Shown: one piece after another, positions 11,601 through 23,390 of the stretch
Numbering within the stretch: the stretch's first letter is position 1
How the letters are laid out: the number at the start of each line of letters is the position of its first letter
Assembly (NCBI RefSeq): GCF_032854445.1
Contig: NC_088307.1
Location: 25,307,953-25,371,952 of the forward strand
Direction of reading: 5' to 3'
DNA length: 64,000 nucleotides
Origin: Liolophura sinensis
Lineage: Eukaryota > Mollusca > Polyplacophora > Chitonida > Chitonidae
Made by a program: the position numbers and the translations under genes
The notes under the pieces: generated by a model
The model's input: the letters and a program-made list of their open reading frames with translations, nothing else
Told to the model about the DNA's origin: nothing
The model's database searches: none

Positions 11601-13986
11601 TGAGCTACGATCATCAGTGGCTCTTCTATAGACTTTTGAATGATGCAATTTTGACTTGTAGAGGGAGAGGTTTTACAGTAAAGCCCTTTCCCATTTACTG
11701 AACATTGGACATTGCTTATAATGGAGCAGGTTTACACGGACACAAACTGACAACAATGTAATGTTTCTGTCGGCAACAGCACTAGATCAAAGGTACAATG
11801 CAAAAGCGGTCGGCATGAAAAAAAAACAACAGTTATTTCCTTCTTCTCGCTGGTTGTCAGCAGTTGCCCAATTGCACGTTCTATCTACTAATCTCAGGTT
11901 CAAATCAAGTTTTTTCACTTATCATTCTTCCATCTTATACGTTGAGTATGACAGTATTATTTATCATATTACACCTTCTTGTGACGTCACTGTATTCAGA
12001 AACCTTAATTTTTCCCTCAGGAAAGTACGGTGGCGTGCTTTCCTGAATTCGTCCCTTAGATTACCTTGGCCATGTCGCGATACATTTCGTTAACGGGCAG
12101 ATGAACAGACTGACGAACATGATTAGGAGAGTAGAAAAGTTCGGCTACACGCTATACGTAACACATCATGACAACAAATGGCGACTCCATCGGTTAACGC
12201 TCTCCTGCCCCACGTTCGCGGAGATTTTAACACCTTTAATTGTCAATAACTTAACAACATTCTACGCATCACAGAGAATAAAGCATGAGTGTTTTAAATA
12301 TTATATCCGACTTTTCCATCCGGGGGTATGCCTTTGACGAGGGTGTAATTTTATTAGCAAAAAAAAAAAGAAGGAGACGTACAACAATTAACAGTTGTAG
12401 TTTGCAGAAGCATGATGTCGAACAGATTTGTGCTCACATGAAACTTCTATAAGCCGATTTTTCTAATATCAATTTATTTATTTTTATTTGATTGGTGTTT
12501 AACGCCGCACTCAAGGGGCCTACGTGGCCGAGGAGGTTAGCGTCCCATCGCAAGCAATGACCCAGAAGCTGTTAACTCGTATTAATGCGGTTGCTTTGAG
12601 CTCAAGTCCAACTCATGCTAGGTTCCTCTCCGACTGTATGTGGAAAGGTCCTGCAGCAACCTGCGGTTGGTCTTGGGTTTCCCCAGGGCTCAGCCCGGTT
12701 TCCTCCCACCACAATGCTGCGCGGTTGTGTAAGTGAAACAATCTTGAGTACGGCGTAAAAACCTATCAAATAAATAAATAAATAAATAAAATAAGTAAAT
12801 TAAGATCGTTTTATCGGATTACCTTGGATTCCAGGAAGTCCGCAGCTAATTCCAGATCTAGCAGAAGTCCGCGTGCGTACATCGGACTGGCGAAGTAACC
12901 ATCTCTGTTATAATTATAGCCGTAATTTCTCTTCAAAGAGCTGTAATGCTTCGAATCCAGTGCCTTGACTTCACGTTTAAAGTTGTCTCGAACAATGTAG
13001 AGTTCGTATTTTTTCATAAAGGCAAACTTCAGATCGGCTTCAGTAGCTGCAGGTAAAGAAGGAGGGAAGCACTTTTTGGAAACCGTGAATTGTACTTCTG
13101 GTCGGAGGCCCGTGACAGCTTTACCTTTCACTCGCCAAAAGAAATCCGTGGTTGCCATGGCATCCAGATTAGAATCAAATTGGCCAAGTTCGATCACTTT
13201 TTTTTTTCGTCCCATGAAGGAAGAGGATGTTTCTTCGCAAACCATCATGTCGTCCACGCTGTACCGATATTCAAACGTTTGCGACAGCGTCCAGTTGCAC
13301 ATGCGCAGTCGGTAACAGGGAACCTCCAGCACGGGATACCGCGCACCGGTCTGATTACGTAAGAAAGATCCACCAATGAAATCCAGTTCCGGTATCTTTT
13401 CCAGCGCGTGGAGTAGCCACGAGACACTGATGTCGGAGTTTTGTGGCGGTAACTGGACACTGGATGATAAGTACAGGAAATAAGGGGATTTTACCTTATC
13501 AATCATTGTTGCCAGTGCTTTTCCTTCCTTCTCTGTGTTTGGTAAATATTCGACATTTTGTGAGAACGGAATGTCGATAGTTTTCGTCGAAGATATGATC
13601 ACTTTGATATTTGGATACTCTTGGAGTACATTGTCCAATCTGGATTTTAAACAACTCACATCTTCGTTATGAGAAAACATTACTACTGTCACATTTTTTT
13701 CCATTCCTTTTCGAGCTTCCGTCAAGTTAAAATTTCGGCCCAACTCTCGAGCTTCCGGTATTTCACGAGTTATCTTTGTTTTGGACTCGAGAAGCTTTTT
13801 TAACTCGGTTACCCGAAGTCTCAGCTCAAACAGTTCTTTGTGGCCTTCATTTTGGTCCAAGTACGTCACTTTGGCAACCATCATGCTCACACCCAGTAAA
13901 AAGGAGATCAAACAGAGTTTCTTAATAAAGCCGGGGAACGAAAGTTCCCGCACCCTTTTTTTTCCCCATTTGGTTAGGAGTGCCAT
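8287..13986 (-). CDS. LicD/fukutin-related type II membrane protein, 3 exons, 559 aa
   Basis: The gene joins 13986-12823, 10122-9951 and 8630-8287. Splice phases (0, then 1) agree and give an uninterrupted 559-residue protein. The start is the ATG at 13986. A short basic N-terminus and a hydrophobic segment at about residues 20-40 suggest a type II Golgi/ER membrane anchor, followed by a coiled-coil-prone stretch (residues 49-68) and a glycosyltransferase-like stem. Exon 2 carries the LicD signature PLGGVKSGGLLPWDVDID, with D412, D414 and D416 as likely metal or nucleotide ligands. The C-terminus is cysteine- and basic-rich (PRGRMNCRTKGHHACLP). Family members (fukutin, FKRP, bacterial LicD) transfer sugar phosphates or phosphocholine to glycans; the substrate here is unknown. 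Length is close to FKRP's 495 residues, but orthology to FKRP or fukutin cannot be decided by eye. A 31-bp array and SINEs lie in its introns. Confidence 0.9.
8776..8870 (-). mobile_element. SINE family 1 fragment
   Basis: TTTTACGCCATATTCCAGTA, GACGGCGGCCATCATTATG and GAGGAAACC are a diverged reverse-complement tail and core of the family 1 SINE. It lies in intron 2 of the LicD-family gene. Confidence 0.65.
8871..9950. other. intron 2 remainder, nothing else recognised
   Basis: Contains only very diverged SINE-like scraps (for example around 9370-9500). Confidence 0.4.
9951..10122 (-). CDS. LicD-family gene, exon 2 (LicD motif)
   Basis: Acceptor TTCCAG precedes AATATTTCC; donor GCG then GTAATT. 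172 nt, starting in phase 0 and ending in phase 1. Encodes the acidic LicD motif LLPWDVDIDLGF. Confidence 0.9.
10210..10955. repeat. 31-bp minisatellite in intron 1 of the LicD-family gene
   Basis: About 24 copies of a unit containing TACTGCAGGGAACTGTACGG and TTATTGTACGT. GGAACTGTAC recurs at exactly 31-bp spacing (10563, 10594, 10625). The plus strand of the unit is stop-poor, hence several spurious 75-110 aa frames. Confidence 0.92.
10956..12484. other. intron 1 remainder, nothing recognised
   Basis: AT-rich sequence. The 110-aa plus-strand frame at 11761 has no recognisable domain. Confidence 0.45.
12485..12790 (+). mobile_element. SINE family 1: reverse tail fragment plus a near-full plus-strand copy
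   Basis: 12485-12515 is the tail of a minus-oriented copy (TTTGATTGGTGTTTAACGCC). 12517-12790 is a plus-strand copy with a tRNA-like head (A box TGGCCGAGGAGG, B box GCTCAAGTCC), conserved core and an (AAAT)n end. It ends about 30 bp from the donor of LicD exon 1. Confidence 0.85.
12823..13986 (-). CDS. LicD-family gene, exon 1 (membrane anchor and stem)
   Basis: 388 codons from ATG to the lysine before the donor (AAG then GTAATC). Contains the membrane anchor and an N-terminal domain with FLYLSSSVQLPP and DFIGGSFLRN, resembling the stem/GT-like part of FKRP-type proteins. It ends in phase 0. Confidence 0.92.
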
Positions 13987-14111
13987 TGTACGAATAATTC
14001 AACAAGACAACTGTAACGTCGTGGAAATTTCGATCAACTGCTGTCTTCTATTAGCTGAAATAAAAAAATAACCCATGGTATTTTTTCATTTGTATATCGA
14101 ATTCGGTTAAA

Positions 14112-16437
14112 ACGTCTGATGTAGACATGCAGGTAAAAGGTCTGACGTAAACATGCGGGTAAATGGTCTGATGTAGACATGCGGGTAAATGGTCTGATGT
14201 AGAAATGCAGGTAAATGGTCTGATGTAGAAATGCGGGTAAATGGTCTGATGTAGAAATGCGGGTAAATGGTCTGATGTAGAAATGCGGGTAAATGGTCTG
14301 ATGTAGAAATGCGGGTAAATGGTCTGATGTAGACATGCAAGTAAAAGGTCTGATGTAGACATACGGGTAAATAGCCTGATGTAGACATGCAGGTAAATAG
14401 CCTGGTGTAGACATGCAGGTAAATAGCCTGGTGTAGACATGCAGGTAAAAGGTCTGATGTAGACATGCAGGTAAAAGGTCTGATGTAGACATGCAGGTAA
14501 AAGGTCTGATGTAGACATGCGGGTAAATGGTCTGATGTAGACATGCGGGTAAAAGGTCTGATGTAGACATGCAGGTAAAAGGTCTGGTGTAGACATGCAG
14601 GTAAAAGGTCTGATGTAGACATGCAGGTAAAAGGTCTGATGTAGACATGCAGGTAAAAGGTCTGATGTAGACATGCAGGTAAAAGGTCTGATGTAGACAT
14701 GCAGGTAAAAGGTCTGGTGTAGACATGCAGGTAAAAGGTCTGATGTAGACATGCAGGTAAAAGGTCTGATGTAGACATGCAGGTAAAAGGTCTCATGTAG
14801 ACATGTGAGTAAATGGTCTGATGTAGACATGCAGGTAAATGGTCTGATGTAGAAATGCGGGTAAATGGTCTGATGTAGACATGCAGGTAAAAGGTCTGAT
14901 GTAGACGTGCAGGTAAATGGTCTGATGTAGACATGCAGGTAAATAGCCTGATGTAGACATGCAGGTAAAAGGTCTGATGTAGACATGCAGGTAAAAGGTC
15001 TGATGTAGACATGCAGGTAAAAGGTCTGATGTAGACATGTGAGTAAATGGTCTGATGTAGACATGCAGGTAAAAGGTCTGATGTAGACATGCAGGTAAAA
15101 GGTCTGATGTAGACATGCAGGTTAAAGGTCTGATATAGACATGCAGGTAAAAGGTCTGATGTAGACATGCAGGTAAAAGGTCTGATGTAGACATGCAGGT
15201 AAAAGGTCTGATGTAGACATGCAGGTAAAAGGTCTGATGTAGACATGTGAGTAAATGATCTGTAGTAGACATGTGGGTAAATGGTCTGATATAAACATGC
15301 GGGTAAATGGCCTGATGTAGACAAGTGGGTAAAAGGTCTGATGTAGACGCGTAGGTAAATGGTCTGACAGAGACATGTGGGTAAATGATCTGATATCTGA
15401 TGTAGACAAGTGGGTAATGTGATGTACATATGTGTGTAAACTGTCTGATGTAGACATATGGGTAAATGGTCTGATGTAAACATGGGGGTAAATTGTCTGA
15501 TGTAGACGTGTGGGTAAATGGTCTGATATATGATGTAGACATGTGGGTAATTGTCTGAAGTAGACATGCAAGTGAATGGTCTGATGTGAACATGTGGGTG
15601 AATGGTCTGATGTAGACACGTAGGAGAATGGTCTGATAGAGACATGTGGGTAAATGGCCTGATGTAGACGTGTGGGTAAATGGTCTGATGAAAACATGCG
15701 GGTAATCTGTCTGATGTAGACGTGTGGGTAAATGGTCTGATGTAGACATGCGTGAATGGTCTGGTGTAGACGTGTGGGTAAATGGCCTGATAAAGATATG
15801 AGGTAAATGATTTTATTTCTGCTGTAGACATTTGAGTAAATGGTCTGATGTAGAGATTTGTGGGTAAATCATGTGGGTGTATGCTCTGATTTAGACAAGT
15901 GAGTAAATGGTCTGATGTAGACAAGTGAGTAAATGGTCTGATGTAGACATGTGAGTGAATGGTCTGATGTAGACAAGTGAGTAAATGGTCTGATGTAGAC
16001 ATGTGAGTAAATGGTCTGATGTAGACATGTGAGTAAATGGTCTGATGTAGACATGTGGGTAAAAGGTCTGATGTAGACATGCGGGTAAATGATCTGTAGT
16101 AGACATGTGGGTAAATGGTCTGATGTAGACATGTGAGTAAATGGTCTGATGTAGACATGTGAGTAAATGGTCTGATGTAGACATGCGAGTAAATGGTCTG
16201 ATGTAGACATGTGAGTAAATGGTCTGATGTAGACATGCGGGTAAATGGTCTGATGTACACATGTGAGTAAATGGTCTGATGTAGACATGTGAGTAAATGG
16301 TCTGATGTAGACATGCGAGTAAATGGTCTGATGTAGACATGTGAGTAAATGGTCTGATGTAGACATGTGGGTAAAAGGTCTGATGTAGACATGGGGGTAA
16401 ATGATCTGTAGTAGACATGTGGGTAAATGATCTAATG
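14112..16437. repeat. 2.3-kb array of a 26-bp unit upstream of the LicD-family gene
   Basis: About 89 copies of a unit containing GGTCTGATGTAGACATGCAG and GTAAAA. The array begins about 125 bp upstream of the ATG at 13986, so it occupies the promoter/5'UTR side. The minus strand of the unit lacks stops, and 26 is not a multiple of 3, so all three minus frames are open for up to 761 codons with one 26-residue period (MSTSDLLPACLHQTFYLHV). These frames are artefacts of the array. Subtypes alternate (GCAGGTAAAAG, GCGGGTAAATG, GTGAGTAAATG), and 15240-15870 is more degenerate. Confidence 0.96.
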
Positions 16438-17877
16438 GAAACACGAGTACACAAATCTATGCAGTCTTCCATTTCCTCAAAACTCTGTGGATTGTTCTCC
16501 GTGAATTTTGGAATGTTGTGACGTCAGAGTGGCCCTGATTCATTCATCTTACCTTCAATGACGTCACAAGAACTGTTACATTTTAATGACGTTTCTAATT
16601 AATAAAAAACAATAACAGGCGAGGCCAGCACGACAATTTTTACGAGAATTTAAAGCTGTGCAGCTACGTTTTAATCTGTCAACATTCATCTAATAAAACT
16701 TGTGATGCGATTATATTCCTCCATCAACAACACCAGCGCCGGAATTCATTATTTTTCAGCTGATGAATTGCCTATATGTATGCTATCACTATTGGCCTAT
16801 TTAGACTTGTCGTTAATAATATGCAAATATCACACAGAGGCCCACTACTTTGCAGTATCCAATGAAAATGTACAAGTAGGCCTCTAATTTGGTGCCTTTT
16901 TCTACTTTCCTTATTAACAAAGGTAAATTTACAAACCTAACTAACTGTGTCGTCTTTGTATCATATGCTCTGCATTTATTACGACTGCTAACTCGTATTA
17001 TGGCATATGCAACCTAAAATCTTTGTCACTTCTCTCGTGTCAGCCGTATGTCTACAAAATCCCTCATCCTCACCACTAAGAAGAGTCTAACCTGTGTCCC
17101 AGGCTTTTTCAACTAGTTGACACAGAATGTTCTATTTTAGAGATATACACCATGCATAGAGACACATAGTCTCTACATTCCAAAATATCCCGAACAAAGC
17201 AAAGAGGTAACCTTCTAAACCCCTTCATGCCAGCTCTGTAAACAGCCTTACCTTGTGGTGGATACAAAAGAGTTTTATGGCGACTGAAAACTATTTAAAC
17301 CAACGAAGCGTTACTAGTTATAAACTTATCTACTGCCAGATCTGTTTTGACGAAATGCACACACTATGTCTACCCGACAGATCCCAGTTGGACCCTCGAT
17401 CACGCTCATGTATGACAAGAATCCGATATCATGTAAAAATATATCACGATGTCATCTAAGTTTTTCAAACTGCCCAGCAACTCAACATGCACCAGGTGGA
17501 CAACGATATTGTTTTGAAAGCTCACTCTAGAGTGAAGTAGAATGTCAGAAGCTTTTAAATGACAAGAAATTGAGGCTTTGGTTGCAAGCGCAGGTGCGCC
17601 TTCGACGCGCGCGAAAACAATAGCTGCCCGTGTATAATGACCATGTGATGACATATGTGAGTAAATCACAAAAGCGAAATATGAAATTACGCCACGTATA
17701 CGCCACGTATACCATGTTAGTTAATAAAGGCTCATCTGAAAGATACACAAGGTAAACTTACCTTAATTTACCGTGAATATATGTTTCCCTTAGGAGAGCC
17801 AATTCACACTGAATTCGTATGTTACATACAACGACCATGTAGTGCATATGGGTCACTGACAAAATATAAGCCTCATA
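16438..17877. other. no recognisable feature
   Basis: Holds TGACGTCA-like sites near 16520-16565 and short open frames only. It could contain a 5' non-coding exon of the LicD-family gene, but nothing demonstrates this. Confidence 0.4.
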
Positions 17878-18650
17878 TCCGACATTCATATACCATTCGC
17901 AGTCCGTAAAGGGCGTTCCAAGTCGATAATCGCTAGATCCATTTCCAAAACAACGTTTAACACTAAATCCCAAAGACAAAGCTATGTAAAAAATTATAGA
18001 AATAAAAAATAAAGCCGGTAACACACAAGAGAGAAGCGCTTATCAGTTTTCAATGGATGCCGGGCAGACAGTGGATATTCCAGGCATGAATTTCATACCA
18101 AAGTTCAAATTCGTAGTCCGTGAATGAGCTCCAGGTCAAATAACAAGTAAACAAGTATCTCAGTCGCGCTTTAATTGCATCTGTTCATAAAGGCATCATG
18201 CAGATGTAATGAGCATGGCTACCTTTACGGACCCTAGCCCCAGGTTAAGCGGTATTAGATACAGTTCGAAAATGACGAGCGTTACACAACCTTAACCGAA
18301 TAGTTTGTGATTCAAAAGTAACGGACGATTACGTCTTTCCCGTTAATATGTAAAGATCTCATACTACAAGAGGCGCCATCTATGATGTTACACATGACAT
18401 GCTGGTCTATATAACAGCTATCTACAAGGTAGACGGTTACACTGAGCAACCAGCGCCATCTATGTTGTTAAATACCATGTACGTGATCGATATGTACAAA
18501 GGCATAACAGCGCCGTCTGTGTGGTTGATCACAATGCAGATCACCAGAGATTCTGATCGCTCTGTCCATACCTGCCAACGAGAGTGTTATGCTCATTGTA
18601 AAATTTGAGAAACTTAGAATGAAGGCGTTTGAAGGAGTATCCTTGACTAA
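17878..18650 (-). repeat. Penelope element 3' end / terminal repeat, copy A
   Basis: The distal 144 bp (17878-18021) is directly repeated at 21159-21302. The longer segment to about 18650 is shared with the truncated copies at 32225-32993 and about 50170-50745. All four copies stop at the same point, after a CTTATAT motif. Confidence 0.85.
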
Positions 18651-20576
18651 CTAGTTTTTGAACTAGCAGTTTGTGACGCAGATTAAAGTCATCACAATTA
18701 ACGCAAGATCTGACAAATGCTACAAGGCTAAATATGTATACGCCATATGTCACCCGCATGTCTATTGCTATCCAAATAAGGGTAATTTACAATATCAAAA
18801 TTGAAATTATCCCTTTTGTCGTAAAGGCGGCGTGAAAGGGACCTTGTTCGTTTTTGTACAGATATAGATCGAAATAAGATGTACTATCAGGATTATCTGT
18901 TGTCTCCTTTAAGTCCAATAAAGGCGGATAGATTTCCTTCACTGCTTCAGCAATATGGGGGTTATTTAACGCCAGTAGATCATCAATATACCGCTTGGTA
19001 AATGAAAAGGATCGAGCTTTAAAGATATCACTTTTAAGTAATTTCTGCATATAGTCGTATTCATATGAAAACAGGTATAGGTCTGCCAAAAGAGGCGCAC
19101 AATTGGTACCCACTGGAATACCTATGCACTGTTGGTAAATGGTATTCCCGAATTTCGCATAGATGTCATTAATGAGAAATTCAAGTAATTCAATACATAA
19201 TGTAACATCTTATGAGAGGTAACCTTTATAAATAGCAGAACTAAAGAAAGCCTTATTGCTTCTGACGTTAATGTAACGGTGACCTGTTTTAATAAATACC
19301 GAGACAATTAACGACGATATTCTTTCAATAATATCTTTGTGAGGAATCCTAGTATAGAGAGTAGAGGAATCCCATGTGGATACGTCTTTTTACGGTATAC
19401 GCATATGAGCATCAAGTTCTTCTGTAAGACGTTTGGAGTTGTTAAGAATCCACACGCAGTTGACACCTGAATTTTTATTATGGCACAACAATACTTGTTC
19501 CAAAATGACTTTACTTCTTGTAATGCTCTCGTAAGTAGGGTTGACAAGAGTTTTGGTGAAACAACTTCTTTAACCCGCAATAAATCGAGCCTTGCATGGG
19601 GATTTATGCATTTTAGGAATCCAGTAAAGTTGTGGAATTTCTGTATGACGGGTAGGTATATTTATGCGCCTTTCTTTAAGAAAGGTTTTGTGTTTGTTAA
19701 ATAGTTCCTCCAGAGTACATGTAGTAGCAGAATACGTAGGTGTTGTACATGCACATAGCTCTTGAACAAGAATTTGATAATAATAATTCTTGCAAATAAA
19801 GATGACATTATTAGGAGTCTTGTCTGCTCCAGTGATGACAAATTTACTATGAAGGTCAGCGAGTGTTTCTTGCACAGTGGGATCCTTCAGAATCTGTTTA
19901 ACTTTAGGTAGAGCATCAATGTCTACGCGGTGTATAGCTAAACTAACCTTCTTTTTGACAATCTCAAGCCAATCGTTAAGTACCGAAGAATCCACTTTCT
20001 CCCGTTTTGACCATTTTTTAACGTACTCCTCAAGCGCGGAGATGATATTTTTTTGTTAATCCGAATGAGGACATTTCTCTTTTCTCTATACTTAGGACTT
20101 CTCACAAAGAGATTCCTTAGATCATGATTCTTAATAATACTAAGGTCACCAGTCAGGACATGTTTACATTTGTCGTAGGTAAAAACTGAGGATTCACAAT
20201 CACAGTTATAGCCGCCAGAAGTATACGTCGCCAAATCGAACTCCTTGATGGCCTGGGAATAAATGAAAATTTTGGAAGCGATAGGCTTTGTATACTTATA
20301 GGATATGCAAGGTGGCTCTTGGATGTTAAAATAATTAGGCACAGCACTACAAACATCATATTCTTTAAAGATGCGTGGTAGGTTAATTAAATCAAGGCCA
20401 CTGTCTAAATACTTTATCTTCAGAAAGAGTCGATCATGTTGAGTTTCAATTGTAGTTACAGGGCGATACAATCGAAAATACGATATGTCCTGACACAGAC
20501 GTACAAGGTGAGGCGGAACATTAAAATTGTGAATGTTATTGCATACGTCTTGAACTACCTGTTTTAGCAAGTTCAA
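18541..20576 (-). pseudogene. Penelope-like reverse transcriptase remnant
   Basis: Successive minus-strand frames carry pre-RT sequence (20576-19938), RT N-terminal part (19995-19570, PQLYWIPKMHKSPCKARFIAG), middle part (19580-19122, disrupted), the catalytic YIDD block (19113-18787) and the C-terminal helix (18759-18541, QGYSFKRLHSKFLKFYNEHN). Each junction is a frameshift or stop, so no active enzyme is encoded. Confidence 0.85.
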
Positions 20577-20623
20577 TGGCAGTGCATATAATACTGTGCG
20601 TAGAGCATGAATGCTATTAACAA

Positions 20624-20923
20624 TTATTTCTTGCGCACGGACTTACGGTGCTTGTTCACCCGTAGATGGGTTTTCCCAACATACTGCTGACCACACTTCT
20701 TGCATGTTACCAAGTAAATACAGTTGGAAGCAATACAACTTACATTAACGTAGGAATTAACGGAATAACATTTACCAGTAAGTGAAGAATAAAAGTGGCG
20801 GATGTACCAAATGATGGACATGTAAGACAATTGGTATGTCCACATTTGGAAAGAGTTAAATGTTTGTTTTGGGAATTCAGTATCAAACAATCCTTCAGTT
20901 GGATAGAACACGGTTTGATGCAA
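20624..20923 (-). pseudogene. GIY-YIG endonuclease domain of the Penelope-like element
   Basis: NCIYLVTCKKCGQQYVGKTH shows the GIY-YIG-type core with a CxxC pair between the two halves, followed by VNKHRK. The domain is upstream of the RT. The frame ends at a stop 47 bp before the next frame. Confidence 0.8.
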
Positions 20924-21168
20924 GTACCATGTTTAATGTTCTCAAATATATCCGGTATTTGGATGGAAATGGGTCTTAGTGCAAACGAATCATTTATTGA
21001 ACCGCCCTGGGAACATGCACCACTATTCCCAGCGTTAGTCCTATACATATTGTTGTAGTTCATAGTTATTGGTATAATTGTGCAGAGGCCTCGCCTCGGG
21101 GTCAGAAACCACCAGCAGAATCGGGGCATGCACAGGTAATAAATATAAGTGTCATGTACGACATTCAT
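20740..21168 (-). pseudogene. N-terminal region of the Penelope-like ORF
   Basis: A 142-codon frame running from the 5' terminal repeat into the element. The likely ATG is at MNYNNMYRTN. It ends with a cysteine-rich motif (KCGHTNCLTCPSF) just before the GIY-YIG core, where the frame shifts. Confidence 0.7.
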
Positions 21169-21302
21169 ATACCATTCGTAGTCCCAAAAGGGCGTTCCAA
21201 GTCGATAATCGCAAGATCCATTTCCAAAACAACGTTTAACACTAGCTCACAAAGACAAAGGTATGTAAGAAATTATAGAAATAAGAAATAAAGCCGGTAA
21301 CG

Positions 21303-23226
21303 CTGCCACCTTAGCACCTGGACATCACATTGCACCAGGTGCTGTCATATTTCCAAGGTAGTCTCGCAGAGTATGGACTACTTGCAGAGCTACCGTTGCA
21401 GTCTGATCCTGGCAGCCCCGCCGTTGCAGTCACACATTTGGTTCAAATTCTACGCTAGATTATTAGTATCATGCAGCAAATTTCCTTTGAATATTTTCCC
21501 CTGATTTGTGTACATATAGAAAATGAATTAGTTAGTTAGTTCGGCGGATTATCAGACAATTTATTACCATAGTTATCCCATAGAAATTTGCTTTTTAGGT
21601 CAAATACATACAGAAAAAAATAAGTCAAAAAAAAAAACTCTAATGGAATTGTATGGCGTCAAAAAGCCACTGTTCAATTCCCAATACAGAATTAGTAGAC
21701 CTGAACAAGACAGACTGTGACCTACAGCGAGGGTGTCGAGGGTTTCACGCGCACCCGTGTGAATGCCAACAAACTAAAGCGGTCCACCACACACCCTTCA
21801 CATGTTCGTAAATAGGATTCTGGTGAATATTAGTGAAGAAAAAATTTAGGTTGCCCACACACGCCCAATATCATTGAATCAATAATTAGTCTGTAAACCA
21901 ACGTCACCATGGACGGATCGATCGGTTTAGCCATTGGCATATGACTTTCAAGTCTAAAGAAAGGGCAGAAAAAGCCCAAAAGTGGATAAAACAGAGGTAC
22001 CTCCAGGGTGTAACATTTGGCCATACCAGTCTACTTCGAGAATTTCGACAAAACGAGCCAGGAGATTATAAAAAATATTTTTGTCTCTATTACTGTAATC
22101 TTCCGATTTGATCATTAATATAGACACGGTAACTCACGGCATGGTTCAATCTCCTCAAGAAGGAAAGCTCTTTCTTCGAGTAATGCACTAACATCAATAT
22201 TTTAGGCTTCAATATCGCAAACAGACAACAAATTAACGAAAATATTGAGCGTGTGCGCGCCGCTTTATGCACTCTACCTCCCACAATTGAAGCAGCTCTT
22301 CTATATGTCTGGCTTAAGTTATCAATACAGGTTATACAGGTATATTGCATTTTTAACAACAACGACGTTTATATTACAGCGAGGATACATGCGCAGAAAA
22401 TGGAATTAGATCCTACTTTGTACCGGCGTATGTGATTGGTCAAACGCCGACAACGTCTTCGTAACAGCCGCCACGATTGGACAAAAAGCGGCATTCGCCA
22501 ATTGAGCAATTACTTCGAATCCAAGAAATTTGACCCCATGGATTCGCACCACTAGTCCGAACCGTGTATTTAGAAGAGGGAAGGTTATTAACGTAAATAT
22601 CCACTGTACTGCTGGGCAGCTTCAACAAATAGAGCACGAAGACAATTATGTGTTTCTCTACATGGCAAATAGCTTTATGGAAGATAGAATTAAGTACTGT
22701 ATGAAGACCCCCATAATGAACGACCCAACATATAGACACGTACGGTATCTGCCGTAAGTCCATATTTAGTGCCAAATAAACGTCCTAAAAACTGTACGCT
22801 CCAAACAAACCTCAAAACACCTTTCCAAGACAAAGCACAACTATCGCAATCAGGCAAAATAAGTAACTTAGTCATCCCCGAAATTTGTGGTTATTTCCAG
22901 TGATTTAGTTATGCTGGAATTCCCTCGTCTTTATACGTCGAATTTTGCAGGCTTTGTTGTGGAGATAGTACTGTATTACATACGAACACTTCGACTCCGT
23001 CAATGAACAGATGAGTAATAGAGGCACAGTACTGGTTTTTTTTATAGTTTTAACAATGGGCTGTCTGTTGGCTTGGGCTACAGAAGAAAACCTTAATGGT
23101 GAAGGAAGTGATCATCAGTTACCCAGAGGGAATACCTATTTTCACCTCTTCCGTCTCGTATCGTATGGATATCGTTGTATGGATCCACACGATATGAGAG
23201 CAGTTCATTTCCAATGGATTCAGATT
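21303..23226. other. no recognisable feature
   Basis: Several 60-110 codon frames (22440-22775 minus, 23011-23229 plus) have no recognisable domain or splice context. I do not call genes here. Confidence 0.45.
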
Positions 23227-23390
23227 TGACGGTACTAATTTCTCGGCATTTGGCCCCTTCACCTGATGTCACTAATTTCTCGGCATTTGACCCCTTCACC
23301 TGACGTCACTAATTTCTCGGCATTTGACCCCTTCACCTGACGTCACTAATTTCTCGGCATTTGACCCCTTCACGTTACACGAGCGTCACT
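23227..23390. repeat. 37-bp tandem repeat, 4.4 copies, with CRE-like sites
   Basis: A unit containing AATTTCTCGGCATTTGACCC and TTCACCTGACGTCAC. Two copies carry a perfect TGACGTCA octamer, one has TGATGTCA, and the last unit is interrupted. Confidence 0.9.

Larger units (their letters stand above)
17878..21302 (-). mobile_element. Penelope-like retroelement, permuted (GIY-YIG before RT), degenerate
   Basis: Read on the minus strand, the order is: a 144-bp terminal repeat (21302-21159), cysteine motif CGHTNCLTCP, GIY-YIG-type domain (IYLVTCKKCGQQYVGKT), the element-specific block LTGDLSIIKNHDLRNLF, reverse transcriptase (ITGADKTPNNVIF, GTNCAPLLADLYL, YIDDLLAL), a C-terminal helix ending EHNTLVGRYGQ, then a 3' region whose last 144 bp repeats the 5' terminal repeat. 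The frame is broken at least six times. In classical Penelope elements the endonuclease follows the RT. An N-terminal endonuclease with CxxC inside its core is the arrangement described for the Chlamys/Hydra-type permuted group. Confidence 0.85.

Noticed and set aside
14107-16392. 761-codon minus-strand open frame (and 337-, 318-, 230-codon companions)
   Set aside because: All are readings of the 26-bp minisatellite, open in three frames with one 26-residue period; no domain, start context or composition of a real protein.
17758-18024. Possible secreted-peptide ORF (LPALFFISIIFYIALSLGFS then VKRCFGNGS), also seen at 50580-50771 and two other places
   Set aside because: It looks like a signal peptide plus cysteine-containing mature part, but it starts with GTG, lacks an ATG, and lies wholly within the Penelope terminal repeat, which explains its four copies.
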